A stretch of DNA of 64,000 nt, from positions 1-64,000 of the forward strand of contig NZ_JAKEEB010000009.1 in the NCBI RefSeq assembly GCF_021462825.1, read 5' to 3'. Under the pieces are notes generated by a model that saw only the letters and a program-made list of their open reading frames with translations, did no database searches and was not told where the DNA came from. The position numbers were made by a program, and so were the translations under genes. This stretch comes from Streptomyces glomeratus. Its GTDB lineage: Bacteria > Actinomycetota > Actinomycetes > Streptomycetales > Streptomycetaceae. Shown one piece after another: positions 51,398-61,021 of the stretch (its first letter is position 1; each line of letters starts with the position of its first letter).

Positions 51398-51443
51398 CGG
51401 ACAGCTGTCCGTTACGTTTCTCCATGGAGCGGACAGCTGTCCG
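51398..51443. promoter_or_regulatory. Two identical TetR operators
   Basis: The perfect 14-bp palindrome CGGACAGCTGTCCG occurs at 51398-51411 and 51430-51443. Centres are 32 bp apart, about three helical turns. It lies in the divergent gap between the TetR gene and the molybdenum oxidoreductase operon. A TTGACT element (51445-51450) adjoins the second copy on the plus strand, which could be the -35 of the operon. Confidence 0.8.
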
Positions 51444-51646
51444 GTTGACTCCACCATAGCGGCGGAGACGGTCGGCGCCACCGGCCCAGGCCGTCGCCGC
51501 CGGAACTCCTGACGTGCCTCGCGCATGTTCCCGAAGAGCACCGCCCCGTACAAGCGCCATCTCCCCGTCTCCTGAATCGTCTGCCTGCCGGACCGCCCCT
51601 CCCTCGAACGCGTTCCGGGTACCGGATATGCGAAAGAAGGCTGATC

Positions 51647-52219
51647 ATGGCCCCAGCCCCCTCGCCGACGCACAGCGCCGTCACCTTGAACGTCAACGGC
51701 GAGAAGTACACGCTGACCGTCGACCACCGCACCACCCTGCTCGACGCCCTGCGCGAGCGCCTCGATCTCACCGGTACCAAGAAGGGCTGTGACCAGGGGC
51801 AGTGCGGTGCGTGCACCGTCCTGCTCGACGGGCGCCGGGCAGTCTCCTGTCTGCACCTCGCGGTGGCGGCCGAGGGACGCGAGATCACCACCATCGAAGG
51901 GGTCGCCGACGGTGAGCGGCTGCACCCGGTCCAGCAGGCGTTCCTCGACTTCGACGGCTACCAGTGCGGCTACTGCACGCCGGGGCAGATCTGCTCGGCC
52001 ATCGCGGTGATCGAGGAACACGCTGCGGGCTGGCCCAGCGCCGTCACCGACGACGTAGGCCCCGAAGCGGGCCCAGCGCCCCTGACGGCCGACGAGATCC
52101 GGGAACGGATGAGCGGCAACCTGTGCCGGTGCGGCGCCTATGTGTCGATCGTCCAGGCCGTCGCCCGGGCAGCCGCGGTCCAGGCGGAGACCGGCGAGGC
52201 CGCGGAGGCGGTCGCATGA
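51647..52219 (+). CDS. Molybdenum oxidoreductase, 2Fe-2S subunit (PaoA/YagT type)
   Basis: 190 residues. N-terminal plant-type ferredoxin cluster GCDQGQCGACTVLLDGRRAV and a C-terminal all-helical cluster CGYCTPGQI...NLCRCGAY hold two 2Fe-2S centres. It transfers electrons from the molybdenum site to FAD. It overlaps the FAD subunit by ATGA at 52216-52219. The ribosome binding site before ATG 51647 is weak. First gene of a four-gene coupled operon. Confidence 0.93.
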   Translation: MAPAPSPTHSAVTLNVNGEKYTLTVDHRTTLLDALRERLDLTGTKKGCDQGQCGACTVLLDGRRAVSCLHLAVAAEGREITTIEGVADGERLHPVQQAFLDFDGYQCGYCTPGQICSAIAVIEEHAAGWPSAVTDDVGPEAGPAPLTADEIRERMSGNLCRCGAYVSIVQAVARAAAVQAETGEAAEAVA

Positions 52220-53208
52220 GGGAGTTCGGCTATCAGAGGGCGTCCGACGTCGCCGGTGCGGTCGCACTGCTCGGCGCCGATCCGGACGCGCGTTTCCTCG
52301 CCGGCGGCACCAACCTCGTCGACCTGATGAAGACCGGGGTCGAGCGGCCCGCCCGCCTCGTCGACGTGCGTGAACTCCCGCTGGACCGGGTCGAGTCGAC
52401 GCCGGACGGCGGCCTCCGCATCGGCGCGACCGTCACCAACAGCGACCTCGCGGCCCACCCCGAAGTCCGCCGCCGCTACCCGGCGCTCGCGCAGGCGGTG
52501 CTGGCCGGCGCCTCCGGGCAGCTGCGCAACATGGCCACGCTCGGCGGCAACCTGCTCCAGCGCACCCGCTGCGGCTACTTCACCGACGTGACCGGCCCCT
52601 GCAACAAGCGGCGTCCCGGCAGCGGTTGCCCCGCCCTCCAGGGCGAACACCACAACCACGCCGTCCTGGGGGCCTCCGACCACTGCGTGGCCGTCCATCC
52701 CTCGGACATGGGCGTGGCGCTGACGGCCTTCGACGCCGTGGTCTCGTACGAGACCACGGACGGGCCGGGGCAGGTGCCGCTCACCGAGTTCTATCTGCCC
52801 GTGGGCGACACCCCGCACCGGGAGACGGCCCTGCCGGCGGGCGCGCTGATCACCGGCGTCACGCTGCCGCCTGCCCCGGTCGCCACCCGCTCCCGTTACC
52901 GCAAGGTGCGGGAGCGCGCCTCGTACGCGTTCGCGATCGGTTCCCTTGCCGCCGCGCTCGACGTTCGCGACGGCGTGGTGCACGAGGCGCGTCTGGCCCT
53001 CGGAGCGGTCGCGTCACGGCCGTGGCGGGCCCGGGCCGCCGAGCGGGTGCTGACCGGGTCACCGGCCGACGCCGGGACGTTCGCCGCCGCCGCGGACGCC
53101 GAACTGGCGGCGGCCAGGCCGCTGCCCCACAACGGATACAAGGTGACGCTGATGCGCAATCTCGTGGTGGCCGTGCTGACCGAACTCGCCGAGGAGGCCG
53201 CCCGATGA
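52216..53208 (+). CDS. Molybdenum oxidoreductase, FAD subunit with extra 4Fe-4S cluster (PaoB type)
   Basis: 330 residues from ATG 52216. FAD-binding motifs FLAGGTNLVDLMK and ATLGGNLLQRTRC are present. Four Cys in the inserted loop (RCGYFTDVTGPCNKRRPGSG then Cys, and Cys in DHCVAVHP) match the extra 4Fe-4S cluster of PaoB and 4-hydroxybenzoyl-CoA reductase. C-terminal RNMATLGG and YKVTLMRNLVVAVL are typical. Overlaps neighbours by ATGA at both ends. Confidence 0.92.
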   Translation: MREFGYQRASDVAGAVALLGADPDARFLAGGTNLVDLMKTGVERPARLVDVRELPLDRVESTPDGGLRIGATVTNSDLAAHPEVRRRYPALAQAVLAGASGQLRNMATLGGNLLQRTRCGYFTDVTGPCNKRRPGSGCPALQGEHHNHAVLGASDHCVAVHPSDMGVALTAFDAVVSYETTDGPGQVPLTEFYLPVGDTPHRETALPAGALITGVTLPPAPVATRSRYRKVRERASYAFAIGSLAAALDVRDGVVHEARLALGAVASRPWRARAAERVLTGSPADAGTFAAAADAELAAARPLPHNGYKVTLMRNLVVAVLTELAEEAAR

Positions 53209-55355
53209 CCACCACCACGACCGGCACCACGAACGGCACCACGACGGCGCGGGGCTCCGTCGGTACGGCGCACACCCGGGTGGAGGGCAGGGACAAGGTC
53301 ACCGGAGCGGCCCGCTACGCGGGGGAGATCCCCTTCGCCGGACTCGCCCACGGCTGGCTGGCGCTGTCCACCGTCACCCGCGGCCGCGTCCGCTCGGTCG
53401 AGACCGCCCCCGTCCTCGGCATGCCGGGCGTCCTCACCGTCCTGCACCACGAGAACGCCCCTCGCCTCGACAGCGACTACGTCGGTCTGCTCGGAGTCCC
53501 GCCGGATCCGTCCGCGGCCCTCTTCCAGCACGACCGGGTGCCGCACCGGGGCTGGCCGGTCGCGCTGGTCGTCGCCGAGACGTCCGAGCAGGCCAGGGAA
53601 GCCGCCGAAGCACTCGTGGTGCACTACGAGCAGGAACCGCACGACGTCGCCTTCTCCGCCGGACGTCCGGACGCCTACCCGGTGGACGGTCATATGCCGG
53701 CGGTGGCCGAGAAGGGCGACCTGGAGTCCGCGCTCGCCACCTCCACCGTCGTCGTGGACGCCGAGTACACCACCCCCGAAGAGCACCACAACCCGATGGA
53801 GCCCCACGCGGCGACGGCCCATTGGGACGGTGGCCGACTGGAAGTCGTCGACTCCAACCAGGGCACCACCTGGGTCGCGGGCGACCTCGCGAAACTGTTC
53901 TCGCTGGACCCGGCCTCGGTGCGGGTGCGGTCCGAGCACGTCGGCGGAGGCTTCGGCAGCAAGGGCATCCGCGCCCACCAGGTGGCAGCCGTGATGGCCG
54001 CGACCGTCCTCCAACGCCCGGTCCGGGTGGTCATGACCCGCCGCCAGATGTTCTCCCTGGCGGGCTACCGCAGCCCCACGACGCAGCGGGTCCGGCTCGG
54101 CGCCGACGCCCAGGGGCGGCTGCGCGCGCTGGAACACCGCTGCCTGAACATCACCTCGACCGTGCGCGAATTCGTCGAGCCGGGCGCCGCACCGGCGCGG
54201 GTGATGTACGACGCCGACGCCCATCACACGGCCAACCGGGTCGTACGGCTCGACGTGCCGACCCCGACCTGGATGCGGGCGCCGGGCGAGGCACCGGGGT
54301 CGTTCGCGCTGGAGGCGGCGCTCGACGAACTCGCCGAGAAGTGCGGGATCGACCCGATCGAGCTGCGCGCACGTAACGAGCCCGAGCGCGGTCCCGTGTC
54401 CGGACTGCCGTTCAGCAGCCGCAATCTGCTCACCTGCTTCCGCGAGGGCGCCCGCCGGTTCGGATGGGCGGACCGTGATCCGCGCCCCGGGCTGCGGCGT
54501 GACGGGCGCTGGCTGCTCGGCACCGGCACCGCGGCCGCCTCCTTCCCGGCGGGCGCCGGACCGTCCACGGCGGGCCTCACGGCCGAGCCGGACGGCACCT
54601 TCACCGTGCGCATCGCCGCCTCGGACATCGGAACGGGCGCGCGCACCGCGCTCACCCTGGTCGCCGCCGATGCGCTCGGCGTGGCGCCGGACCGTGTGCG
54701 GGTGCGGATCGGTGACAGCGACTTCGGACCGGCGATGATCGCCGGCGGTTCGATGGGCACCCGCTCCTGGTCCTGGGCCGTCACGATCGCGGCCGACGAA
54801 CTGCGGGAACGACTCGCCCTCGGGGCGGACATCCCCCCGGCGGGGATCACGGTACGGTCGGACACCACCGAGGCCATCGGCGCCCTCGCGAAAAAGGAAC
54901 GGCACTCCTTCGGGGCGCAGTTCGCCGAGGTCGCGGTGGACGTCACCACCGGCGAGGTACGGGTGCGGCGCATGCTCGGGATCTTCGCGGCAGGCCGCGT
55001 GGTCAACCCGCTCACCGCGCGCAGCCAGTTCCTCGGGGGCATGATCTGGGGCATCTCCATGGCCCTGCACGAGGAGGCGGTCCGGGACCCGGCCTCGGGC
55101 GGTCACGTGGGTGCCGACCTCGCGGGCTATCACGTCGCCACGCACGCGGACGTGCCGCTCATCGAGGCGGACTGGATCGACGACCCGGACCCGGACGACC
55201 CGGTCGGGATCAAGGGCATCGGCGAGATCGGTATCGTCGGCGCCGCGGCGGCGATCGCCAACGCGGTCTGGCACGCGACCGGCGTCCGCCACCGGAGCCT
55301 GCCGATCCGGCCCGACCGCGTCCTGTCGGCCGGTACCGGAGCGGCGCATGCTTGA
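53205..55355 (+). CDS. Molybdenum oxidoreductase, Mo-binding catalytic subunit (PaoC type)
   Basis: 716 residues from ATG 53205. It holds the molybdopterin-cytosine-dinucleotide cofactor. Segments visible: VEGRDKVTGAARYAGEIPF, HEEHHNP-type (PEEHHNPMEPHAATAHWDGG), EHVGGGFGSKGIRAHQVAAV, AGGSMGTRSWSW and the catalytic Glu near the end in GIKGIGEIGIVGAAAA. An unusual Thr-rich N-terminus (TTTTTGTTNGTTT) replaces a signal peptide. It likely oxidises aldehydes, as for PaoABC, rather than xanthine. Ends overlapping xdhC. Confidence 0.94.
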   Translation: MTTTTTGTTNGTTTARGSVGTAHTRVEGRDKVTGAARYAGEIPFAGLAHGWLALSTVTRGRVRSVETAPVLGMPGVLTVLHHENAPRLDSDYVGLLGVPPDPSAALFQHDRVPHRGWPVALVVAETSEQAREAAEALVVHYEQEPHDVAFSAGRPDAYPVDGHMPAVAEKGDLESALATSTVVVDAEYTTPEEHHNPMEPHAATAHWDGGRLEVVDSNQGTTWVAGDLAKLFSLDPASVRVRSEHVGGGFGSKGIRAHQVAAVMAATVLQRPVRVVMTRRQMFSLAGYRSPTTQRVRLGADAQGRLRALEHRCLNITSTVREFVEPGAAPARVMYDADAHHTANRVVRLDVPTPTWMRAPGEAPGSFALEAALDELAEKCGIDPIELRARNEPERGPVSGLPFSSRNLLTCFREGARRFGWADRDPRPGLRRDGRWLLGTGTAAASFPAGAGPSTAGLTAEPDGTFTVRIAASDIGTGARTALTLVAADALGVAPDRVRVRIGDSDFGPAMIAGGSMGTRSWSWAVTIAADELRERLALGADIPPAGITVRSDTTEAIGALAKKERHSFGAQFAEVAVDVTTGEVRVRRMLGIFAAGRVVNPLTARSQFLGGMIWGISMALHEEAVRDPASGGHVGADLAGYHVATHADVPLIEADWIDDPDPDDPVGIKGIGEIGIVGAAAAIANAVWHATGVRHRSLPIRPDRVLSAGTGAAHA

Positions 55356-56490
55356 CCTCGCCGAGGAGCTGAACCGCTGGGCCGAGGAGGGCCGGTCCTT
55401 CGCCGTGGCCACCGTGGTGGCCGTCGGCGGCAGCGCGCCGCGCGACCCCGGCGCCGCCCTCGCCGTCGACAGCGACGGAACGGCCATCGGCTCGGTCTCC
55501 GGCGGCTGTGTCGAGGCAGCGGTGTACGAGCTGTGCCGCCAGGCGCTGAGCGACGGCGACACCGTCCTGGAACGGTTCGGCTACAGCGACGAGGACGCCT
55601 TCGCCGTCGGACTGACCTGCGGCGGTGTCCTCGACGTCCTGGTCACCCCGATCGACGCGCGATCGCCGGCCGCCGCGGTGTTCCGCTCGGCGCTCTCGGC
55701 CGCCGTACGGGACGAGCCGGTGGCCGTCGCCCGGATCGTCCGGGGCCCGGCCGAACTCCTCGGCGGGACCCTGCTGGTCCGTTCCGACGGATCCCGCGAA
55801 GGCGGTCTCGGGGGCCACCCGGAGCTGGACCGGACTGCGGCGGCCGAGGCCCGGGCCCTGCTGGACGCCGGCCGAACCGGCACGGTCGACCTCTCGGAGG
55901 ACGGATCGCACTGCCCCGGAGGTCTCACCCTGTTCGTCGAGTCGAGCGTGCCCCGGCCCCGCATGATCGTCTTCGGCGCGATCGACTTCGCCGCGGCGCT
56001 CGTGCGGGTGGGCAGGTTCCTCGGCTACCACGTGACCGTGTGCGACGCCCGCCCCGTCTTCGCCACACGGGCACGCTTCCCGGAGGCCGACGACATCGTG
56101 GTCGACTGGCCGCACCGCTATCTGCAGCGCACCACGACCGACGGACGCACGGTGCTGTGCGTGCTCACCCACGATCCCAAGTTCGACGTACCGCTGCTGA
56201 AGGCGGCGTTGCGGATGCCGGTCGCGTACGTCGGCGCCATGGGTTCGCGCCGCACTCACGAGGACCGGACCGGGCGGCTGCGTGAAGCAGGCGTGAGCGG
56301 GCGGGAGCTGGCCCGGCTGAGGTCGCCGATCGGCCTCGATCTCGGTGCGCGCACGCCCGAGGAGACCGCCCTGTCGATAGCGGCGGAGATCGTGGCGGCC
56401 CGGCGGGGAGGCACCGGCGTCCCGCTGACCGGCTCGGGCACGCCGATCCACCGCGACGGAAGCGGGCACGGCAGCGCCGTGGCCGCCTGA
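55348..56490 (+). CDS. xdhC: XdhC-family molybdenum-cofactor chaperone
   Basis: 380 residues from ATG 55348, overlapping the Mo subunit stop. N-terminal domain with AVGGSAPRDPGA, the Cys motif SVSGGCVEAAVY and LTCGGVLDVLV; C-terminal Rossmann domain with MIVFGAIDFAAALVRVGRFL and VAYVGAMGSRRTHEDR. It binds the molybdopterin cofactor, promotes its sulfuration and inserts it into the catalytic subunit. Last gene of the operon. Confidence 0.94.
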   Translation: MLDLAEELNRWAEEGRSFAVATVVAVGGSAPRDPGAALAVDSDGTAIGSVSGGCVEAAVYELCRQALSDGDTVLERFGYSDEDAFAVGLTCGGVLDVLVTPIDARSPAAAVFRSALSAAVRDEPVAVARIVRGPAELLGGTLLVRSDGSREGGLGGHPELDRTAAAEARALLDAGRTGTVDLSEDGSHCPGGLTLFVESSVPRPRMIVFGAIDFAAALVRVGRFLGYHVTVCDARPVFATRARFPEADDIVVDWPHRYLQRTTTDGRTVLCVLTHDPKFDVPLLKAALRMPVAYVGAMGSRRTHEDRTGRLREAGVSGRELARLRSPIGLDLGARTPEETALSIAAEIVAARRGGTGVPLTGSGTPIHRDGSGHGSAVAA

Positions 56491-56601
56491 GGCACCGGGA
56501 CGGATGTGCGAACGTCTAGGGCGAGGAGAGCGAAGGGACTGGATTCAGAGAGGAATGAGAAGGAAGCCCCTTCATGGCCTCGCCAGGATCGACACTAGCA
56601 G

Positions 56602-58782
56602 TCAGTCCGGGATCAGGTCGCGGAGATTTCCGGGGGTGATGATCCGGGAGCCAGGGGGCAGTCCCTCGGGCCGTTCCAGGCCGATGTAGGTGACGGGACC
56701 GTCCGGGACCGTCCCGCCGTCCCAGGACGTCACCCTTGTGCCGCCCTCGGCCATCAGGTCGGCGAGGTACCGGACCGTCAGCGGATCGTGCTCCACGATG
56801 CCGCGCACCAGTGTCGCGACCGACACCCGGTTCTCCTCCACCCGGTTGGCCGACGGATGGCCCTTGAGGTAGAGGTGAAGCCACCTGGCGCGCCACCGCC
56901 CGTCACGGCCGCGGTGGAACGCCAGCGGCAGCGCGACGCGGCCCGGCCCGCGCAGCTCCGACTTCATGCGCACGGTGCGCGGCTCGAACGGGCGGCCCCG
57001 CTGTTCGGCGTCGCGCAGCATGAAGCCGAAGAACGACTCCTCAGTCTCCTCGAAGCCCTCACCCGAGTAGATGTTGACCTGCGGCACGACGAAGGTGCCG
57101 CGCACGGCCCCCAGCCGCAGGTTGATGAACTCCGAGGCGCCGTCGCGGGCATCGGTGATGTCGCCCGAGTGCTCCCCCTCGACATCGGTGAGGTTGGTGT
57201 ACGACAGCCAGGACAGGGTGGCGTAGTCGGCGTCCAGCGTCAGCGCCGACAGGTCGTAGTCGGTGCTGCGCGACGTCTGCTTCCAGTAGACGAAGAAGCG
57301 CAGCAGTTCGCCGTCGACCGGGCAGCGGGAGCCGCGGGGCAGGACGCCGAGGCCGGGCGCGGTCGCCCTGCCGCTGAGCGGAAGCGCGACGTCGAGGACT
57401 TGGGGGTCCACCACCAGATGGCCGGGGGCCGGGAGACGTCGGCGTATCTCGGCGTCGAGAGCGGTGACCAGACGTGTGCGCTCCGGCGCTCGCACGGTCG
57501 GCCGGGTGTCGGGAGTGACCCAGGCGCGGCCGTGGCGGTTGACGAAGACCCGGCTCTTGCCGGCCTCCGCGGCGCGGTTGTGCAGGTGCTCACGGACCGA
57601 CAGCACCACCCGGCCGGAGACCAGCGGGGCGACCTGCTCGGCGGCGGCCACGACGGCGTCGCGCTCGGCCCGGGTGGATGCCGTGCGCAGCAGACGGTCC
57701 AGGGCGCGGAACAGCCTGCCGGGCGCGGACTTGAGCAACTCCGCCGCCGCGGTGACGTCGCCGGCGTCGAGCAGTTCCTCGACCCGACTGTCGAAGGACC
57801 GCGCGGTCCGCTCACCGCGGGCGACGGCGAACACCTCGGCGGCATGCGGCCGGTCCGGGTACTCGTGCGGATGGAGGCGCTCACCGAGGCGCTTCCAGGC
57901 CTCGCGGTGCGCGGCGACGTCGGCGAGCTTGGCCGGGGCCGCGGCGGCGACGGTGTCGAGGCCCGCGATCAGGGCGCGCCGGACGGGGCGGGACAGTGCG
58001 CGAAACCGAGTCGGTGCCTGCAGGGTCACATCACCGCCCGACAGCGCGCAGGCCAGCCGGAGCACATCGGTGACGGTGTCCAGAAGGAGATCCGCACCCA
58101 CCTTCAGGCGGGCCTGGTTGACGACGGCGCGGGTCTCCCGGACGGGTATCGCCCCGGGCTGGGGGCCCCGCACGCAGTGCTCGGCGAGCATCCGCAGGTC
58201 GTCCAGCTCGGCGTCGCCGAGCGGTGTGGGGCTGCCGGCCAGCGCCAGGTACAGGGCGGTGATCTCGTCCGCCAGGTCGCCGCCTCGCCACAGCACCGTC
58301 ATACGGTCGCCCGCGGCCGCGATCAGCTCGTCGTGGGCGGCGAGCACCTCGGCGTAGGTGTGACGGTAGTTGCCGTAGGACGGGAGGGTGAGCAGATCCA
58401 CCACACCGCTGTCCAGCTGGGCCTTTGTGCGATCGCGTGAGGTGTCGTCGGCGAGCGCGTCGGCGATGCACCCCATCCAGAAGTCGAAGGTGTCGGGCAC
58501 GTTGGCCGGAAAGTCGATGAAGTAGACGTTGTGCCGCACATGGTCCCCGACCATCTCCCGGACGGTGCCCAGGGTGCGCACGGCGATGTCGACGACCGTG
58601 TTCTCGGACAGGGCCGACAGGTGTGCCAGCAGGTCCGCCGAGAGTTTGAAGCCCACGGACATCAGCGCGGCGTCGAACTGCCGCGCTGCGACGTCGCCCT
58701 TCCCCATGGGCCCCGTGGGCCCCGTGGGAGTGGGAAGGCGGTGGGTGTGCCGGACGACCAGCGGTTCGAGACGGTGGATCAC
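56602..58782 (-). CDS. TerD-domain protein related to MXAN_6230/SCO0854 family, without a RING motif
   Basis: About 726 residues from GTG 58782; ATG 58818 is an alternative. It starts with an IHRLEPLVVRHTHRL-like segment, followed by a helical domain. The C-terminal third is TerD-like: GSRCPVDGELLRFFVYWKQT, then TDYDLSALTLDADYATLSWL and GEHSGDITDARDGASEFINL, holding the expected acidic calcium-binding residues. Related proteins carry a Cys-rich RING insert after the helical part; no CxxC pairs exist here. TerD proteins act in stress and possibly membrane or phage responses. It follows the GH15 gene in the same direction. Confidence 0.75.
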   Translation of the reverse strand: MIHRLEPLVVRHTHRLPTPTGPTGPMGKGDVAARQFDAALMSVGFKLSADLLAHLSALSENTVVDIAVRTLGTVREMVGDHVRHNVYFIDFPANVPDTFDFWMGCIADALADDTSRDRTKAQLDSGVVDLLTLPSYGNYRHTYAEVLAAHDELIAAAGDRMTVLWRGGDLADEITALYLALAGSPTPLGDAELDDLRMLAEHCVRGPQPGAIPVRETRAVVNQARLKVGADLLLDTVTDVLRLACALSGGDVTLQAPTRFRALSRPVRRALIAGLDTVAAAAPAKLADVAAHREAWKRLGERLHPHEYPDRPHAAEVFAVARGERTARSFDSRVEELLDAGDVTAAAELLKSAPGRLFRALDRLLRTASTRAERDAVVAAAEQVAPLVSGRVVLSVREHLHNRAAEAGKSRVFVNRHGRAWVTPDTRPTVRAPERTRLVTALDAEIRRRLPAPGHLVVDPQVLDVALPLSGRATAPGLGVLPRGSRCPVDGELLRFFVYWKQTSRSTDYDLSALTLDADYATLSWLSYTNLTDVEGEHSGDITDARDGASEFINLRLGAVRGTFVVPQVNIYSGEGFEETEESFFGFMLRDAEQRGRPFEPRTVRMKSELRGPGRVALPLAFHRGRDGRWRARWLHLYLKGHPSANRVEENRVSVATLVRGIVEHDPLTVRYLADLMAEGGTRVTSWDGGTVPDGPVTYIGLERPEGLPPGSRIITPGNLRDLIPD

Positions 58783-58869
58783 CGCCGCATGATTCCACGG
58801 CCGCGCGCGGCGGCGCATGCGGGTTTCGGGGCCCCGGGGCCCGCGACCGGATCAAGCCGAGCGGATCGC

Positions 58870-60765
58870 TCATGCCGGAGTGATGCGCCATGGGGGCGCT
58901 CCCTCGTCTTCCGGCGGGGCCATGGGCCGCTCGGCGGCCTCGTCGAGGGCGTCGTCGAGGGAGGAGGCGGCCATGACGAGCGAGAGATGGGTGAAGGCCT
59001 GGGGGAAGTTGCCCAACTGCTCCCCGCCCGGGCCTATTTTCTCGGCGAACAGGCCGACGTGGTTGGCGTAGGTCTGCATCTTCTCGAAGGTGTAGCGGGC
59101 CTTGCCCAGTTGGCCCGAGCGGGCCAGGGCATCGACGTAGAGGAAGGTACAGAGGCTGAAGGTGCCTTCCGCACCGCGCAGCCCGTCCGGGGAGGCGGCC
59201 GGGTCGTAGCGGTAGACCAGGCTGTCGGAGACCAGTTTGCGGTCGATGGCGTCCAGGGTGTTCAGCCAGCCGGGGCTCAGGGGCGCGAGGAAGCCCACCC
59301 GGGGGAGCAACAGAAGCGAGGCGTCCAGGACCTCACCGTCGTAGTGCTGGACCAGTGCCTGTTTCTCCTTGCTCCAGCCGCGCTCCATGACCTGCTCGAA
59401 GATGGTGTCGCGGGCCGCGGTCCACAGCGCGGTGTCAGCCGGCCGGCGCCATTCCTGGGCCAGCCGCAGACCGCAGTCGAACGCCGCCCAGCACATCACG
59501 CGGCTGTAGGTGAAGTCCTTGCGGCCGCCGCGGGTTTCCCAGATGCCCTCGTCGGGCCGGTCCCAGGAGCCGGCGAGCCAGTCCAGGGTCCGGCTGAGTC
59601 CCTTCCAGCCGTGGTAGCCCACATGCGTGCCGACCTTGCGGCTCTCGGACATCGCGTACAGGGCCTCGCCGTAGATGTCCAGTTGGAGCTGGTCGGCGGC
59701 GGCGTTTCCGGCCCGGACCGGTCGGGAGCCCTGGTAGCCCTCGAGGTGTTCCAGGATCTCCTCGGGCAGATCGGGGTCCCCGTCGACCCGGTACATGATC
59801 TGGAGCGGCTCCCCGCCGGGCCCCGCATGGTCGTGCAGCCGGTCTCCCAGCCAGCGGACGAAGGCGTTCGCCTCCTCGACGAAGCCGAGGTCGAGCAGGG
59901 CGCGCACGGACAGGGAACCGTCCCGGATCCAGGTGTAGCGGTAGTCCCAGTTGCGCTCCCCGCCGATCCGTTCCGGCAGACCCATGGTGGCCGCGGCGAT
60001 CGGGGCGCCGGTGGGGGCGTAGGTGAGCAGTTTCAGCGTGATGGCCGAGCGGTGCACCATGTCCGGCCACCGCCCTCGGTAGCGGCAGGTGCGCACCCAT
60101 CCCTGCCAGTAGCCGATGGTGTCCCAGATCTCGCCGGACAGCTGCTCCGCCGTGGGCGGCTGGGGCGCCGGGCCGCCCGGCCCGCAGACGGTGAAGACCG
60201 CGGCCGCGACCTGACCCTCCTTCAGGGTCAGCGTGCCGGTGACGTCCTGGCCGTCGCGCCGCAGCGGAAAGGTGCTCTGCAGATGGGCGCTGATGCCGGG
60301 GGAGTGGAAGGAGGCCGCCTGCTCCCGCAGTTCGAGGGTGTGAGCGGCCCGCGCGTAGTCGAACCGGGGACGGCACTCCAGGTCGAAGCGGACCGTGCCG
60401 CGCACGGTCCGCACGGCCCGGACCAGAGTGTGGCGGTCTCCGGCCCGGTGGGGACGCTTGGCGGGCATGCAGTCGATCACCTCGCCCACGCCGTCGGCCG
60501 ACATGAAACGGGTCACCAGCACGGCGGTGTCCGGATAGTAGAGCTGCCGCCATGTCCCGCCGTCCCCGCCCACCGGTGCCAAACGGAAGTAGCCCCCGCG
60601 CTCGTGGTCCAGCAGGGACGCGAAGACACTGGGTGAGTCGAACCGCGGAGCGGCGAACCAGTCCACGACGCCCTGCGCTGAGATCAGGGCGGCGGTCTGC
60701 AGATCTCCCACCAGCCCGTGATCGGCGATCGGCGGATAGCGATCCATGTTCCCAATGTGATCCAT
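58870..60765 (-). CDS. Glycoside hydrolase family 15 protein (glucoamylase/trehalase type)
   Basis: Up to 631 residues; ATG 60747 (MDRYPPIADHGLVGDLQTAA) is the other likely start. An N-terminal beta-sandwich leads to an alpha/alpha barrel. Acidic motifs: GGERNWDYRYTWIRDGSLSV (substrate site), QHYDGEVLDASLLLLP and the C-terminal base EGTFSLCTFLYVDAL. This is the layout of actinobacterial GH15 enzymes, some of which are cytosolic trehalases. No signal peptide, so cytoplasmic; trehalose or a storage glucan is a likely substrate. Confidence 0.92.
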   Translation of the reverse strand: MDHIGNMDRYPPIADHGLVGDLQTAALISAQGVVDWFAAPRFDSPSVFASLLDHERGGYFRLAPVGGDGGTWRQLYYPDTAVLVTRFMSADGVGEVIDCMPAKRPHRAGDRHTLVRAVRTVRGTVRFDLECRPRFDYARAAHTLELREQAASFHSPGISAHLQSTFPLRRDGQDVTGTLTLKEGQVAAAVFTVCGPGGPAPQPPTAEQLSGEIWDTIGYWQGWVRTCRYRGRWPDMVHRSAITLKLLTYAPTGAPIAAATMGLPERIGGERNWDYRYTWIRDGSLSVRALLDLGFVEEANAFVRWLGDRLHDHAGPGGEPLQIMYRVDGDPDLPEEILEHLEGYQGSRPVRAGNAAADQLQLDIYGEALYAMSESRKVGTHVGYHGWKGLSRTLDWLAGSWDRPDEGIWETRGGRKDFTYSRVMCWAAFDCGLRLAQEWRRPADTALWTAARDTIFEQVMERGWSKEKQALVQHYDGEVLDASLLLLPRVGFLAPLSPGWLNTLDAIDRKLVSDSLVYRYDPAASPDGLRGAEGTFSLCTFLYVDALARSGQLGKARYTFEKMQTYANHVGLFAEKIGPGGEQLGNFPQAFTHLSLVMAASSLDDALDEAAERPMAPPEDEGAPPWRITPA

Positions 60766-61021
60766 GAGGTGTTGCCCCGCGCGGCGAGTCGCACCGGCCG
60801 AGGCTCGGGGCCACCGCCCCGCCGATCAGGCGCCCTTCGGCCGGACCTCCTTCCGCCACACCGAAGGAGTGAAGCCGCGGCGAAGTCGGGTTTCGCGGGG
60901 CGCCGACCGACGCCCGAAGTGATGGGGTCATGGATGGTCGGCGTCATGTCGTCAGGGGTGGCCGGCCGAAGGACCGGGTGGTCCCGGCCGTGTTCCGGGG
61001 CAGTACCGACGGGAGGCAGGC

